A stretch of 64,000 bases of DNA from Micropruina sp. (GCA_016716635.1 JADJVZ010000014.1:496001-560000), one strand, 5' to 3'. Positions 27,968 through 36,368 are shown, counted from the stretch's first letter. Numbers and translations: made by a program. Notes: generated by a model not told the origin, from the sequence alone.

Positions 27968-28582
27968 ATGGCTGATCGGACACCCTCTCCCCGCAAGCTC
28001 GCGACGCGGGAGGCTACCCGGCGGGCGGTCTTGGATCTGCTTCGCGAGGGCGACTACAACCACCTCACCTACGACCGGATCGCGGCCGCGTCGGGGGTGG
28101 CAAAGACCACCCTTTACCGGCATTGGCCGACTAAGGCCGAGCTTGTGTTCGATCTCGTGTTGCATGATCGCGACCTGCCCTCCTTGGCGGCGGCCGCGGA
28201 CGTCGACGGCGACGTGGCCGCACTCGCCGATCGTCTGGTGGCGTTCGTCGGGGACCCGCTGGCTCGTCCGGTCTTTCCCGGGGTGCTAGCGGATGTGGCC
28301 GCCGATCCCCGCCTTCTCGCTCGCTTCTTCGACACCTTCGTCCTGGGCGCGCAGCCGGAACTCGCCCCCATCTTCGAGCGCATCGCGAAGGCCCGCGGGG
28401 TCTCGTCCGCGCCCTCGACCGTGGATCTCCAGGCCATCTTGGTCGGCTCCACCTTCGCCTGGATGCATCTCGGCGGCCTTGAACCCGCGGACGCCCACCC
28501 CCGCCTCGTGCAACTCATCAACACACTCTTCCCGGCGGCACCGACGCCGCCTCCGCCAGACCCCCCATCCTCGAAGGAGTGA
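27968..28582 (+). CDS. TetR family transcriptional regulator
   Basis: 204 residues. The N-terminal helix-turn-helix (about 15-60) reads YDRIAAASGVAKTTLYRHW, typical of TetR. The C-terminal ligand domain is of the actinobacterial TetR_C type with LVGSTFAWMHLGG near 160, and the last 25 residues are Pro-rich. It is preceded by a palindromic operator inside its own promoter and followed six bases later by an oxidoreductase gene, so the two form a self-regulated unit. The inducer is unknown. Confidence 0.92.
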   Translation: MADRTPSPRKLATREATRRAVLDLLREGDYNHLTYDRIAAASGVAKTTLYRHWPTKAELVFDLVLHDRDLPSLAAAADVDGDVAALADRLVAFVGDPLARPVFPGVLADVAADPRLLARFFDTFVLGAQPELAPIFERIAKARGVSSAPSTVDLQAILVGSTFAWMHLGGLEPADAHPRLVQLINTLFPAAPTPPPPDPPSSKE

Positions 28583-28588
28583 CCTCTC

Positions 28589-29533
28589 ATGTGGGCTATG
28601 CAGTATCACCGCTATGGAGCCGCCGATGTGATCCAGCGCGAGGAGGCCGCCGCGCCGACGCTGGCCACAGACGAAGTCCTCGTCCGGACGACGTCGAGCG
28701 GTGTGTCTGCCATCGACCTGATGTACCGGGCCGGACAACTGCGGATCCACGGGTTCGGCTTCCCGAAGCAACCCGGCTTCGACGCGCTGGGGCAGGTCGT
28801 GGAATCCCGCAACCCCGCCATCCGTCCGGGAACCTGGGTCTGGACGGTCCTGGGCTTGGAGCCACGCCGCACCCGGGGCACGGCCGTTGAGTTGTTGACC
28901 CTGGACCCGAGCAGGGTGGGGGTCTTCCCCGATGATTTCGTCCCCGATCCGACGGTCGGGTCGCTTCCGCTCGGCGCTCTCACCGCACTCAAGAGCCTGC
29001 GCGACATCGCGAGACTGCAGCGCGGCGAACGCGTCCTCATCGTGGGGGCCGGCGGGGCGGTGGGGACGGCGGCCGTCCAGTTGGCAACGATCCTGGGCGC
29101 CCGCGCGGACGCCGTCTGCGGGGCCAAGGGCCTTGAACTCTGCGCGGCACTCGGTGCGGAGCAGGTCGTGGACCACGCGGACGCTGACGTCCAGGCGATC
29201 CAACACGGCCACGCCTATGACGTCGTCCTCGTCGCCGCAGGACGAGGCACGGACTGGTTGGACGCGGTGCGTCCGGGCGGGCGCATGGTGCTCACCCGGC
29301 TGGATACCTGGGTCGCTGGCCTCCCGGCGGCGTGGCGGGGACGTGTCCGGACGTTGGGCGTGGCGGCGGGTCACGACTCGGGTGATCTCACGTGGCTGGC
29401 TCAACAAGTGGCCGCGGGAGGCCTGCGTCCGACGGTCGGCGTCACGTACCCGATGACGGATCTCGCACGGGCTCACGCCGACTACGGCCATGGCGGCACA
29501 GCCGGGGCCCGCCTCATCGTCCACGCGACCTGA
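28589..29533 (+). CDS. Zinc-independent MDR oxidoreductase (quinone oxidoreductase-like)
   Basis: 314 residues, AAGGAG nine bases before the ATG. It shows the medium-chain dehydrogenase fold: a GroES-like half, then the NADPH loop VLIVGAGGAVGTAAVQLATILGA near 150 and GAEQVVDHADADV near 190. The Cys/His residues of zinc-dependent alcohol dehydrogenases are missing, so it belongs with NADPH:quinone reductase-like enzymes. It is co-transcribed with the TetR gene and is the likely target of that control, perhaps in the detoxification of a reactive compound. Confidence 0.85.
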   Translation: MWAMQYHRYGAADVIQREEAAAPTLATDEVLVRTTSSGVSAIDLMYRAGQLRIHGFGFPKQPGFDALGQVVESRNPAIRPGTWVWTVLGLEPRRTRGTAVELLTLDPSRVGVFPDDFVPDPTVGSLPLGALTALKSLRDIARLQRGERVLIVGAGGAVGTAAVQLATILGARADAVCGAKGLELCAALGAEQVVDHADADVQAIQHGHAYDVVLVAAGRGTDWLDAVRPGGRMVLTRLDTWVAGLPAAWRGRVRTLGVAAGHDSGDLTWLAQQVAAGGLRPTVGVTYPMTDLARAHADYGHGGTAGARLIVHAT

Positions 29534-29576
29534 CCTCGACCGATCGACGCGGGAACACCCACCGCTGGGATCGGAG

Positions 29577-30851
29577 TCAGGCCTGGTCGGGCACCGTGTC
29601 GAGCTCGCCGGTAACCTCGGCGTCGGCTCGCTTGTCGAGGACGTACCAGAGCATGACGGCGAGGAACGTCAGTCCGACGGCGATGGCGCCGATGAGGAGC
29701 GTCCAGCGGGGACCCCAGACGTCCCCGACCCAGCCGATCAGGGGGGCGCCGAGGGGCGTCCCGCCCATGAAGACCACGCCGTAGAGGGCCATCACGCGTC
29801 CGCGCATCTGGGGATCGGCCGACAGTTGGACCCGCGCATTAGCCGTCGTCATCACCGTGAGTGCCGCGAACCCGGTGGGGATCAGCAGCAACGCGTACGT
29901 CAGGTAGTTGGGGCTCAGGGCCAGCGCCGTGACCACGGCGGCGAAGCCCGCGAGGCCCATCATGATGATGCGCAGGGAGGGCTGGCGGCGCCTCGCGGAG
30001 CGAAGGGCAGCCGTCATGGATCCGATGGCCATGATCGAGCCGAGCAACCCGTAGGCCTCCGCGCCTTGGTGGAACACGGCGGTCGCCATCAGGGCGTTCG
30101 TGAGCTGGAAGTTCATGCCGAACGTGCCGAGCATGAAGACGATGACCAGGATCAGCATGATGTCGCGGCGGGTGCGGATATACCGGATGCCCTCGCGGAC
30201 CGCGCCCTTCACCGTTGCACGCCGGGGCGACAGGAACAGTTCGGATTCCCGCATGGCGAACACGGCCCACGCCACCGCGAGGTAGCTCAGCGCGTTGAGG
30301 ACGAAGACGGGCCCCTCCCCGAAGGCGGCGATCCCGAGACCGGCCAGCGCGGGTCCCATCAGGCGGGCCCCGTTGAAGGACGCCGAGTTGAGGCCCACCG
30401 CGTTCGGGAGCAACTCGGGTCCGACCATTTCGGACGCAAACGCCTGTCGGGTCGGGTTGTCGAAGGAATCAACGCAGCCCTGCAAGAACGCCAGCAAGAA
30501 GACTTGCCACAGTTGGACGATCCCCGCCAGCGTCAACGCGGCCAACACAGCGTTGAGCGCAGCGTTGGTGAACTGGGTGATGAGCAGGATTCGGCGCTTG
30601 CGGAACCGGTCCGCGAGGGCGCCGGCCATGGGGGCCAAGAACACCAGCGGCAAGAACTGCAGGCCCGTGACGATGCCCAGCGCACTCGCCGAGTTGTTGG
30701 TGAGGTGCGTCAGCACCAGCCAGGCCTGCGCCGTGCGGAACGCCCAGGTTCCGGTATTGGAGATCAGCCCTCCGACGAAGTACAGCCGGAAGTTGTACAC
30801 CGCCATCGACGCCCAGAGGGGGCTCTTGGCGGGCCGTTCAACCCGGGTCAC
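29577..30851 (-). CDS. MFS transporter (EntS-like exporter group)
   Basis: 424 residues, about 12 membrane helices. The motif LADRFRKRRILL near 85 is the MFS loop 2-3 motif A, and the general pattern (FVGGLISNTGTWAF near 27, FASEMVGPELLPNAVGLN near 140) is that of the TMEM175-unrelated enterobactin/macrolide exporter branch (MFS_3). The substrate is unknown; drug or siderophore export is typical. Its ATG overlaps the stop of the MarR gene, so the regulator and exporter are one transcript. Confidence 0.9.
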   Translation of the reverse strand: MTRVERPAKSPLWASMAVYNFRLYFVGGLISNTGTWAFRTAQAWLVLTHLTNNSASALGIVTGLQFLPLVFLAPMAGALADRFRKRRILLITQFTNAALNAVLAALTLAGIVQLWQVFLLAFLQGCVDSFDNPTRQAFASEMVGPELLPNAVGLNSASFNGARLMGPALAGLGIAAFGEGPVFVLNALSYLAVAWAVFAMRESELFLSPRRATVKGAVREGIRYIRTRRDIMLILVIVFMLGTFGMNFQLTNALMATAVFHQGAEAYGLLGSIMAIGSMTAALRSARRRQPSLRIIMMGLAGFAAVVTALALSPNYLTYALLLIPTGFAALTVMTTANARVQLSADPQMRGRVMALYGVVFMGGTPLGAPLIGWVGDVWGPRWTLLIGAIAVGLTFLAVMLWYVLDKRADAEVTGELDTVPDQA

Positions 30852-31267
30852 GGCGCGTTCGCCACCTTGGTCAGCAGCACGGCCGCCTCGCGGAGTGCGG
30901 CGAGTTCGTCCGGCGTCAGACCGTCCAGGTGGCGCACCATCCAGCCGTCACGCTGGACGCGCGTCCGAGCCAACACCTCCTTGCCGGACGGGGTGAGTGA
31001 CACCAACTTCTGGCGTCCGTCCGCCGGATCAACGTCGCGGCGCACATGCCCGACCTCTTCGAGGGCGTTGATCGTCCGCGTCATGGAGGGGGCGCTGACT
31101 CGTTCGATATCGGCAAGTTCACCCGGGGTTCGGGGACTGCCCTCCAGGTGGACCAGCACGCTGTAGTGATGCGGCGCCACCTCGATGTAGCTCTCGTACC
31201 GGATCCGACGGCTGATGCGCTGGCACGCCAAGCGCACCTGGTTGCCCAACTCCACTACGTCGTCCAT
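30848..31267 (-). CDS. MarR family transcriptional regulator
   Basis: 139 residues. The winged helix-turn-helix is at about 45-100 (TPGELADIERVSAPSMTRTI, then a DPADGRQKLVSLTPSGK wing), a clear MarR pattern. It is the first gene of a two-gene unit with the MFS exporter. MarR repressors usually bind palindromes in their own promoter and are released by phenolic or drug ligands; such a palindrome is present just upstream (31305-31317). Confidence 0.93.
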   Translation of the reverse strand: MDDVVELGNQVRLACQRISRRIRYESYIEVAPHHYSVLVHLEGSPRTPGELADIERVSAPSMTRTINALEEVGHVRRDVDPADGRQKLVSLTPSGKEVLARTRVQRDGWMVRHLDGLTPDELAALREAAVLLTKVANAP

Positions 31268-31281
31268 GACCGTCCCCGCTC

Positions 31282-31317
31282 TCGTTAATACTTACCCTAG
31301 CTCATTACCTAAGGTAA
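31282..31317 (-). promoter_or_regulatory. MarR operator and promoter
   Basis: TTACCT-A-AGGTAA at 31305-31317 is a perfect 13-base palindrome. A related half-site-bearing sequence (GTTAATACTTACC on the plus strand) lies at about 31284-31296. On the minus strand, TTAGGT and TATTAA with 16 bases between them could be -35 and -10. The operator would cover the -35 region, in keeping with autorepression of the MarR-MFS unit. Confidence 0.65.
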
Positions 31318-31507
31318 CGAAAGGCTCCCTCTGGAACCTGGCTACCCCTAGAACCCCGCTACGATTCACGCCCATCAGCCGCGCCCAACGGGGCCACTGT
31401 TGACGCCACCCTGGCGTGGGCGGTCCCGGCCGGGGCCGGCGGGATGCTCGTTACGCGGTCTCGGGTGCCCGTCCCGAGCACCGCTCAAGCCCCATCCCCT
31501 GCGTCCC

Positions 31508-31628
31508 CTCCGCCACTTTCGTCCCACCTGTGCGCTCCACCCCACAGTTCTTGCGCCTACCCTGCCGCAAACGCACCTACCCTGCCGTTGCAACGGCAGG
31601 GTAGGTGCGTTTGCGGCAGGGTAGGCGC
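31508..31628. repeat. Palindromic element, copy 1 (perfect 76-bp palindrome)
   Basis: A 36-bp leader module (starts CTCCGCCACTTTCG, about 31508-31543) is followed after nine bases by a perfect palindrome with 38-base arms (31553-31590 and 31591-31628, centre GTTG/CAAC, no loop). Each arm carries two direct copies of CTACCCTGCCG (31557 and 31577; complements at 31594 and 31614), exactly 20 bp apart. Confidence 0.95.
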
Positions 31629-32175
31629 GATTGAGGTGCGGAAAAGGGAAAGCTCCGCCTGGGGGTGAGGCGCAAGGGGCGGATGGGACAAGGCGTCACC
31701 ACAATTCCACCGCTGCTCTGGTCCGCTGGAGGCCCAGACCCCCACAGCCCATACCCAGACCCCACGCTCATACCCAGCCCACCCCGCACATACCCAGGCC
31801 CACCCCGGTGATTCCCAGCACCACCTCGCCGACTGCCCAGGTGGAGGGGAGCTCCTAGCTGCAAAACCCGACGCCGGGGACCCGACAGTCAAGGGTGGGC
31901 GAAGCCCATCGCGAAGCGACGCCGAAGGCGCCATTGACGGACGGGAACGGCGTCACACAATCAGCAGCGGGGGACCCCAAAACCGCCCACCTCCACAAAG
32001 GCCCCCCGGAGAACCACAAGAAGCGCACCCGGTCTGGAGCGGCGCCAAACAATCAGCAGCGGGGCACCCCGCGACCTCAGACATCACGCAATCAGCAACC
32101 GGTTGTCGGCGGCGCTCGAACTATGAGCGGTTGCCCGACCGCCCACCAAACAAGACGCTCCCTGGAAGGGGTCCA

Positions 32176-32293
32176 CTCCGCCACTTTCGTCCCACCTGTG
32201 CGCTCCACCCCCACCGTTCTTGCACCTACCCTGCCTGTGAGGCATCTACCCTGCCGTTGCAACGGCAGGGTAGATGCGTTTGCGGCAGAGTAG
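32176..32293. repeat. Palindromic element, copy 2 (partly decayed)
   Basis: The same 36-bp leader module is repeated without a change at 32176-32211. It is followed by CTACCCTGCC at 32226 and CTACCCTGCCG at 32246 (period 20), then by the complementary units at 32263 and 32283. The central 36 bases (32242-32277) are a perfect palindrome; the outer units have diverged. Spacing and order equal copy 1, about 670 bases away. Confidence 0.93.
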
Positions 32294-32363
32294 GCGCGAA
32301 CCTCCGTTTTGGCGGGCCCCCCGGGTACTGTCTCCACGACGACTTCCGAGCACTGGAGAACCC

Positions 32364-32771
32364 ATGATCACGATGAACCCGTACCTGAACTTCGCGGGCA
32401 ACAGCCGCGAGGCCATGACCTTCTACCACGGCATTTTCGGCGGCGATCTGCAGATCTCCACCTTTGCCGACTTCGGCATGACCGATATGCCCGCCGACGG
32501 CACGATGCACGCCGCCCTCCGCACCCCCACGTTCTCGATCATGGCGTCCGATGCCATGGCGGGCGCGGCAGACACCTGGAAGGGCAGCCGCAACTACATC
32601 TCGCTGATGGGCGCGGCCGCCGACGCCGAGACCCTCACCAGCTGGTTCCACGGGCTCGCCGAGGGCGGCAACGTCGGCCAGGCCTTGGAGGTCCAGGTGT
32701 GGGGCGGCACCTACGGCCAACTCACCGACAAGTTCGGCATCGAGTGGATGATGAACATCGACCCGGCCTAA
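32364..32771 (+). CDS. PhnB-like VOC family protein
   Basis: 135 residues from ATG at 32364, GGAG 6 bases upstream. It matches the PhnB / 3-demethylubiquinone-methyltransferase-like VOC class: MNPYLNFAGNSREAMTFYHG, a central FSIMASD, and the closing YGQLTDKFGIEWMMNI. Proteins of this class bind small ligands and metals; the reaction is unknown. It stands alone between the repeat island and the helicase, with a terminator behind it. Confidence 0.85.
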   Translation: MITMNPYLNFAGNSREAMTFYHGIFGGDLQISTFADFGMTDMPADGTMHAALRTPTFSIMASDAMAGAADTWKGSRNYISLMGAAADAETLTSWFHGLAEGGNVGQALEVQVWGGTYGQLTDKFGIEWMMNIDPA

Positions 32772-32787
32772 CCAGCCCCAAGCGCAG

Positions 32788-32826
32788 CGACGCCGAGAAC
32801 CCAACAGGGCTCTCGGCGTCGTTTGC
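32788..32826 (+). terminator. Intrinsic terminator between VOC gene and DEAD-box helicase gene
   Basis: Arms CGACGCCGAGA (32788-32798) and its complement (32811-32821) pair perfectly, and the stem continues over one mismatch to CCC/GGG with an AACA loop. TTTGCTT follows. It sits 16 bases after the VOC stop, before the convergent helicase. Confidence 0.85.
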
Positions 32827-32842
32827 TTCAGGAGTTTCTTGG

Positions 32843-34840
32843 TTAGAACTTCTTCTTCTTGCGGGGCTTGTCGCGCCCCGCGTCGGAGCTGAACCCACCG
32901 GACTTGAAGCCACCGGACTTGGGGCTCGGCGACCAACCGCCGCCACGATCGTCCCGACGCGGACGATCGCCACCGCCGAACGGCCGCGGACGGTACTCTC
33001 CACGGTCCTCGCGCGGCTTACGCCACTCGCCCTGCGGACGATCGTCCCGACGCGGACGGTCGTCGCGATAGGGACGGTCGTCGCGACGCGGACGGTCGTA
33101 GGTGTCACGCTGCGGACGACGCTCCAGCGGGGTGTCCTCGCGGGTGATCTCCAGGGGCTCGCCCTGGACGACGACCTGCTGAAGCTGCTCCCAGACCTCC
33201 GGAGCGATGTCGGCCGGCAACTCGATGACCGAGTAGCCGCCGCGGAGGTCGATGTAACCGAACTCGTGGCGCTGCAAACCGGCCTGGTTGGCGAGGGCGC
33301 CGACGATCTGACGCGGACCAATGCCGTGCTTCTTGCCCACCTGGATGCGGTAGGCCCACATCGGCACCTGCGGCAGATCGGAGCGCTCGCCACGGTCGGG
33401 ACGATCCCCGCGGTCGGGGCGGTCGCCCCGCTCCGGACGGTCGCCGCGGTCCGGACGATCAAAGTCGCGCTCGGGACGCTGACGGTTCTTCTCGGGGTCG
33501 AGGAGCATCGGCTCATTGCCCTGCAGCAGCAAGGCGAGGGCCGCGGCCACGTCGGCCTCGGGGACGTCGAACTCCTGCACGTAGTGGCTCACCACATCGC
33601 GGAAGAACTGCAGCTTGGTGTCTTCCAACGCCTCGGTGATCGAGGTGTCGAAGCGGGTGAGGCGCGTCGCGTTGATGTCCTCGACGCTCGGCAGCGTCAT
33701 CGGGGTCATCACCTGGCGGGTGGCGCGCTCGATGGATTCGAGCATCCGACGCTCACGCGGGGTGACGAACGAGATGGCCTCACCCTTGCGCCCGGCGCGT
33801 CCGGTGCGGCCGATGCGGTGCACGTAGGACTCGGTGTCCATGGGCAGATCGAAGTTCACGACGTGGCTGACGCGATCGACGTCCAACCCGCGGGCCGCGA
33901 CGTCGGTGGCCACCAGGATGTCGAGCTTGCCCGACTTCAGGTGGTTGATCGTCCGCTCACGTGAGGCCTGCGGCATGTCGCCGTTGATGGCCTGGGCTTC
34001 GAAGCCACGGGCCCGGAGCTTCTCGGCGAGGGTCTCGGTGTCGTTCTTCGTCCGGACGAACACGATCATGGCGTCGAATTCTTCGAACTCCAGGATGCGT
34101 GTCAGGGCGTCGACCTTCTGGGGGAAGGAGGCCATCAGGCGGCGCTGGCGAATGTTCGGCGCCGTGGTGGTCTTGCTCTTGATCGTGACCTCGACCGGGT
34201 CCTTGAGGTAGGTCGCGGCCAAGCGGCGGATCTGCTGCGGCCAGGTGGCGCAGAACAGAGCAACCTGCTTCTCGGCGGGGGTTTCGGCGAGGATCGCCTC
34301 CACCTCGTCGGCGAAGCCCATGGTCAGCATCTCGTCAGCCTCGTCCAGCACCAGGAAGCGCAGGTGGCTGAGGTCGAGCGTCCCACGGCGGACGTGGTCG
34401 ACGATGCGACCAGGGGTGCCGACGACGACGTGGACGCCACGGCGCAACGCCGCCAGCTGAACGCCGTACGCCTGGCCGCCGTAGACGGGCAGGACGTGTA
34501 CGCCGGGCATGCCTGCGGCGTACTTCTCGAACGCCTCACAGACCTGCAGGGCGAGTTCACGGGTTGGGGCCAAGACCAAGGCCTGCGGGGACTTTTGCTG
34601 AGGGTCGAGCCGATCGAGGATCGGAAGAGCGAAAGCGGCAGTCTTGCCGGTGCCAGTCTGAGCGATGCCAATGACATCGCGACCGGCGAGCAGGTTTGGA
34701 ATCGTGGCGGCCTGGATGGGAGTAGCGTCCTCGTAGCCGGCGTCCTCAAGGACGGTCAGCAAGCGACGCTGGAGGCCCAACTCACCGAACGCGCGGCGTC
34801 CGGTGGAGTCGTCGGCCTGAGGTTCAGTTTCGTTATCCAC
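32843..34840 (-). CDS. DEAD-box RNA helicase (DeaD/CsdA type)
   Basis: 665 residues. The Q motif (YEDATPIQ near 36), Walker A AQTGTGKT near 60, PTREL, DEAD (LVLDEADEML near 168), SAT-like FCATWP (CAT replaces SAT), and the helicase-C motifs ARGLDVDRV and HRIGRTGRAG are all present. A DbpA-type RNA-binding domain follows (about 480-555). Before and after it are Arg/Asp-rich repeats (DRPDRGDRPERGDR-like, RDDRPYRDDRPRRDDR-like) and a Lys-rich end. It remodels structured RNA and ribosomal precursors, often in the cold. Confidence 0.94.
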   Translation of the reverse strand: MDNETEPQADDSTGRRAFGELGLQRRLLTVLEDAGYEDATPIQAATIPNLLAGRDVIGIAQTGTGKTAAFALPILDRLDPQQKSPQALVLAPTRELALQVCEAFEKYAAGMPGVHVLPVYGGQAYGVQLAALRRGVHVVVGTPGRIVDHVRRGTLDLSHLRFLVLDEADEMLTMGFADEVEAILAETPAEKQVALFCATWPQQIRRLAATYLKDPVEVTIKSKTTTAPNIRQRRLMASFPQKVDALTRILEFEEFDAMIVFVRTKNDTETLAEKLRARGFEAQAINGDMPQASRERTINHLKSGKLDILVATDVAARGLDVDRVSHVVNFDLPMDTESYVHRIGRTGRAGRKGEAISFVTPRERRMLESIERATRQVMTPMTLPSVEDINATRLTRFDTSITEALEDTKLQFFRDVVSHYVQEFDVPEADVAAALALLLQGNEPMLLDPEKNRQRPERDFDRPDRGDRPERGDRPDRGDRPDRGERSDLPQVPMWAYRIQVGKKHGIGPRQIVGALANQAGLQRHEFGYIDLRGGYSVIELPADIAPEVWEQLQQVVVQGEPLEITREDTPLERRPQRDTYDRPRRDDRPYRDDRPRRDDRPQGEWRKPREDRGEYRPRPFGGGDRPRRDDRGGGWSPSPKSGGFKSGGFSSDAGRDKPRKKKKF

Positions 34841-35056
34841 CCATGAACCTTACCGGTTCTCTCCCCAACTACCCCCATCGGGGTGTATAGAGCGCAGTCG
34901 GCGTTGACCCTGCACCCCCGCCATGAGGTTTCGGGCTCCCTTTGTCACTGACGCGCACCAAGTGAGGGGGCCACCCCCAATTCCAGGCACTTCGGTGCCG
35001 CCTGCTACGCGCCAGCGACAACAGACTCGAATGCCCCCCGATGGCATGATCTCGCT

Positions 35057-35449
35057 ATGCAAGAGACGACTGGCCTCGCGGCCAACAAGGCGACGGCCAT
35101 CGCCTTTTACGATCTGATGTTCAACCAGTGCCGACCGCGGGAGGCCATCGAGCGCTACGCCGGGGTCGAGTACCGGCAGCACAACCCCGAGGTGGGAGAC
35201 GGCAAGGAGGCCTTCATCGCCTACTTCGAGCGGATGGCCGCCGAGTACCCCGGCAAGCACGTGGAGGTCGTCCGGGCGATCGCTGAGGGCAACTTCGTCG
35301 TCCTGCACTGCCACCAGACCTGGCCGGGCCTGGACGACTACGCGGGCATTGATATCTTCCGGCTGGACGATCAAGGACGGATCGTCGAGCACTGGGACGT
35401 GCTGCAGACCGTTCCGGCGACCTCGAAGAACGACAACGGGATGTTTTGA
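35057..35449 (+). CDS. SnoaL-like / NTF2-fold protein
   Basis: 130 residues. The cone-shaped NTF2 fold is shown by ATAIAFYDLMFNQCRPREAI near 13, the YRQHNPEVGDG segment near 39, VVRAIAEGNFVVLHCHQTW near 70 and IFRLDDQGRIVEHWDVLQ near 98. This is the SnoaL-like predicted ester cyclase group; the His/Asp residues of the pocket are kept. No pathway context exists, as the neighbours are unrelated. Confidence 0.82.
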   Translation: MQETTGLAANKATAIAFYDLMFNQCRPREAIERYAGVEYRQHNPEVGDGKEAFIAYFERMAAEYPGKHVEVVRAIAEGNFVVLHCHQTWPGLDDYAGIDIFRLDDQGRIVEHWDVLQTVPATSKNDNGMF

Positions 35450-35458
35450 CCCGGGCGG

Positions 35459-36130
35459 TCAGCGCGCGAGGAAGCGCCCCTGCAGGGCGACGGTGATCTC
35501 GATGTCTTCGGGGGAAATCTCGAAGGCCTCACCCATGGGTGCGGCACCCCGGGCGCCGTAGGCGGCGGACATCATGCGTCCCGCCTTGGCGGAGGCATTC
35601 TCCGTGAGCAGCCCCGGGTCGGCGAACTGAGTGGCCTGCACCTCGGTCAGACCCGCCGCCGCCGCGATGGCGGTCGCCCGGGCTTGCGTGGTGGCCACGG
35701 CCGCAGCGAGCGCCTCGGCCTCCGCGGCCTTGCGGGTGGCGTCCGTCACGTCCCAGCCGACGTAACCCAACGTGACACCTTCGGCGGTCCCCGTCCGGGC
35801 GGTGAAGGACGCGAGTTCCTTGAAGTCGGCGAACTCGGCAAGCAGGCGAGCTGAGGCCGCGTACCGCGGGGCCAGCGGACGCCCAGCCTCGCTATAAGGC
35901 CGCCACGAGCGCGTCCCGATGGGGTTCACCACGAGCTTCGAAACCGCCCCGGTCGCCTTGAGAGCGTCCAACTCGGCCTGAATAGCGCGCACGAGTTCGG
36001 TCGTCCGATCGACGGCTTCGACCGGCGAGGTGGCTTCGAATCCGATCGCGAAGTTCAGCGTGGCGCGCTCGGGAACCACGCGCACCGTGTGGGCACCCTG
36101 GACGGAGATCTCTAGCGGTTGCTGGTTCAT
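35459..36130 (-). CDS. SIMPL domain (DUF541) protein
   Basis: 223 residues from ATG at 36130. It starts directly with the SIMPL strand (ISVQGAHTVRVVPERATL), has RSWRPYSEAGRPLAPRYAASARL near 75 and LAAAVATTQARATAIAAAAGL near 145, and ends in the family pattern PEDIEITVALQGRF. There is no signal peptide, unlike many SIMPL proteins, so it is probably cytoplasmic. SIMPL proteins assemble into large ring-like complexes; no function is settled. Confidence 0.83.
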   Translation of the reverse strand: MNQQPLEISVQGAHTVRVVPERATLNFAIGFEATSPVEAVDRTTELVRAIQAELDALKATGAVSKLVVNPIGTRSWRPYSEAGRPLAPRYAASARLLAEFADFKELASFTARTGTAEGVTLGYVGWDVTDATRKAAEAEALAAAVATTQARATAIAAAAGLTEVQATQFADPGLLTENASAKAGRMMSAAYGARGAAPMGEAFEISPEDIEITVALQGRFLAR

Positions 36131-36283
36131 GCGGCCAGCGTACGGTCCGCTGCACCCACCTGATAGGGGCACCTTTCCATACCGGCGGGAAGATGACGGC
36201 CCGCCCAACGGGCCCGCCGCGCTGATTTAGCCGCCCTCAAGACCAATCGGGTCGATCCGTCGCGCGGTCGCCTCTAATGGTCG

Positions 36284-36308
36284 TAAGATTGCGTACAAGA
36301 GGGGACTG
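36284..36308 (+). promoter_or_regulatory. Promoter module of glycine-rich gene 1
   Basis: TAAGATTG (36284-36291), seven bases, then GAGGGGACTG (36299-36308), 60 bases before the ATG. The same arrangement (TAACGTTG, seven bases, GAGGGGACTG) precedes the paralogue at nearly the same distance. TAAGAT is a likely -10 and the start of transcription would fall at or next to GAGGGG. No good -35 is visible, so an activator or another sigma factor is possible. Confidence 0.6.
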
Positions 36309-36368
36309 TCAACCACCGGTAAGCCGCGGCCGCAAGCTATCGACGAGCCGGACCGCGGGGGTATTGAG

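Larger units (their letters stand above)
31318..32363. other. Gene-free repeat island of about 1 kb
   Basis: I see no coding region between the MarR promoter and the VOC gene. The DNA is very GC-rich and made of several repeat types: two copies of a palindromic element (31508-31628 and 32176-32293), a 19-20-bp-period repeat around ATACCCAG (31751, 31770, 31790), and a 16-base direct repeat ACAATCAGCAGCGGGG (31957-31972 and 32049-32064) with a shorter third copy near 32089. Open frames in all six frames are low-complexity and repeat-derived. Confidence 0.75.

Noticed and set aside
31553..31628. Intrinsic terminator
   Set aside because: There is no T-run on either strand after the stem, no gene ends nearby, and a 38-bp stem is far longer than needed.
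32309..33964. A 551-codon plus-strand open frame
   Set aside because: It starts inside the VOC gene in another frame and then reads the repetitive helicase tail backwards; low-complexity Thr/Val/Arg repeats are a by-product.
35057..36130. SnoaL-like and SIMPL genes as one functional system
   Set aside because: They are convergent, unrelated in family and do not share a promoter.
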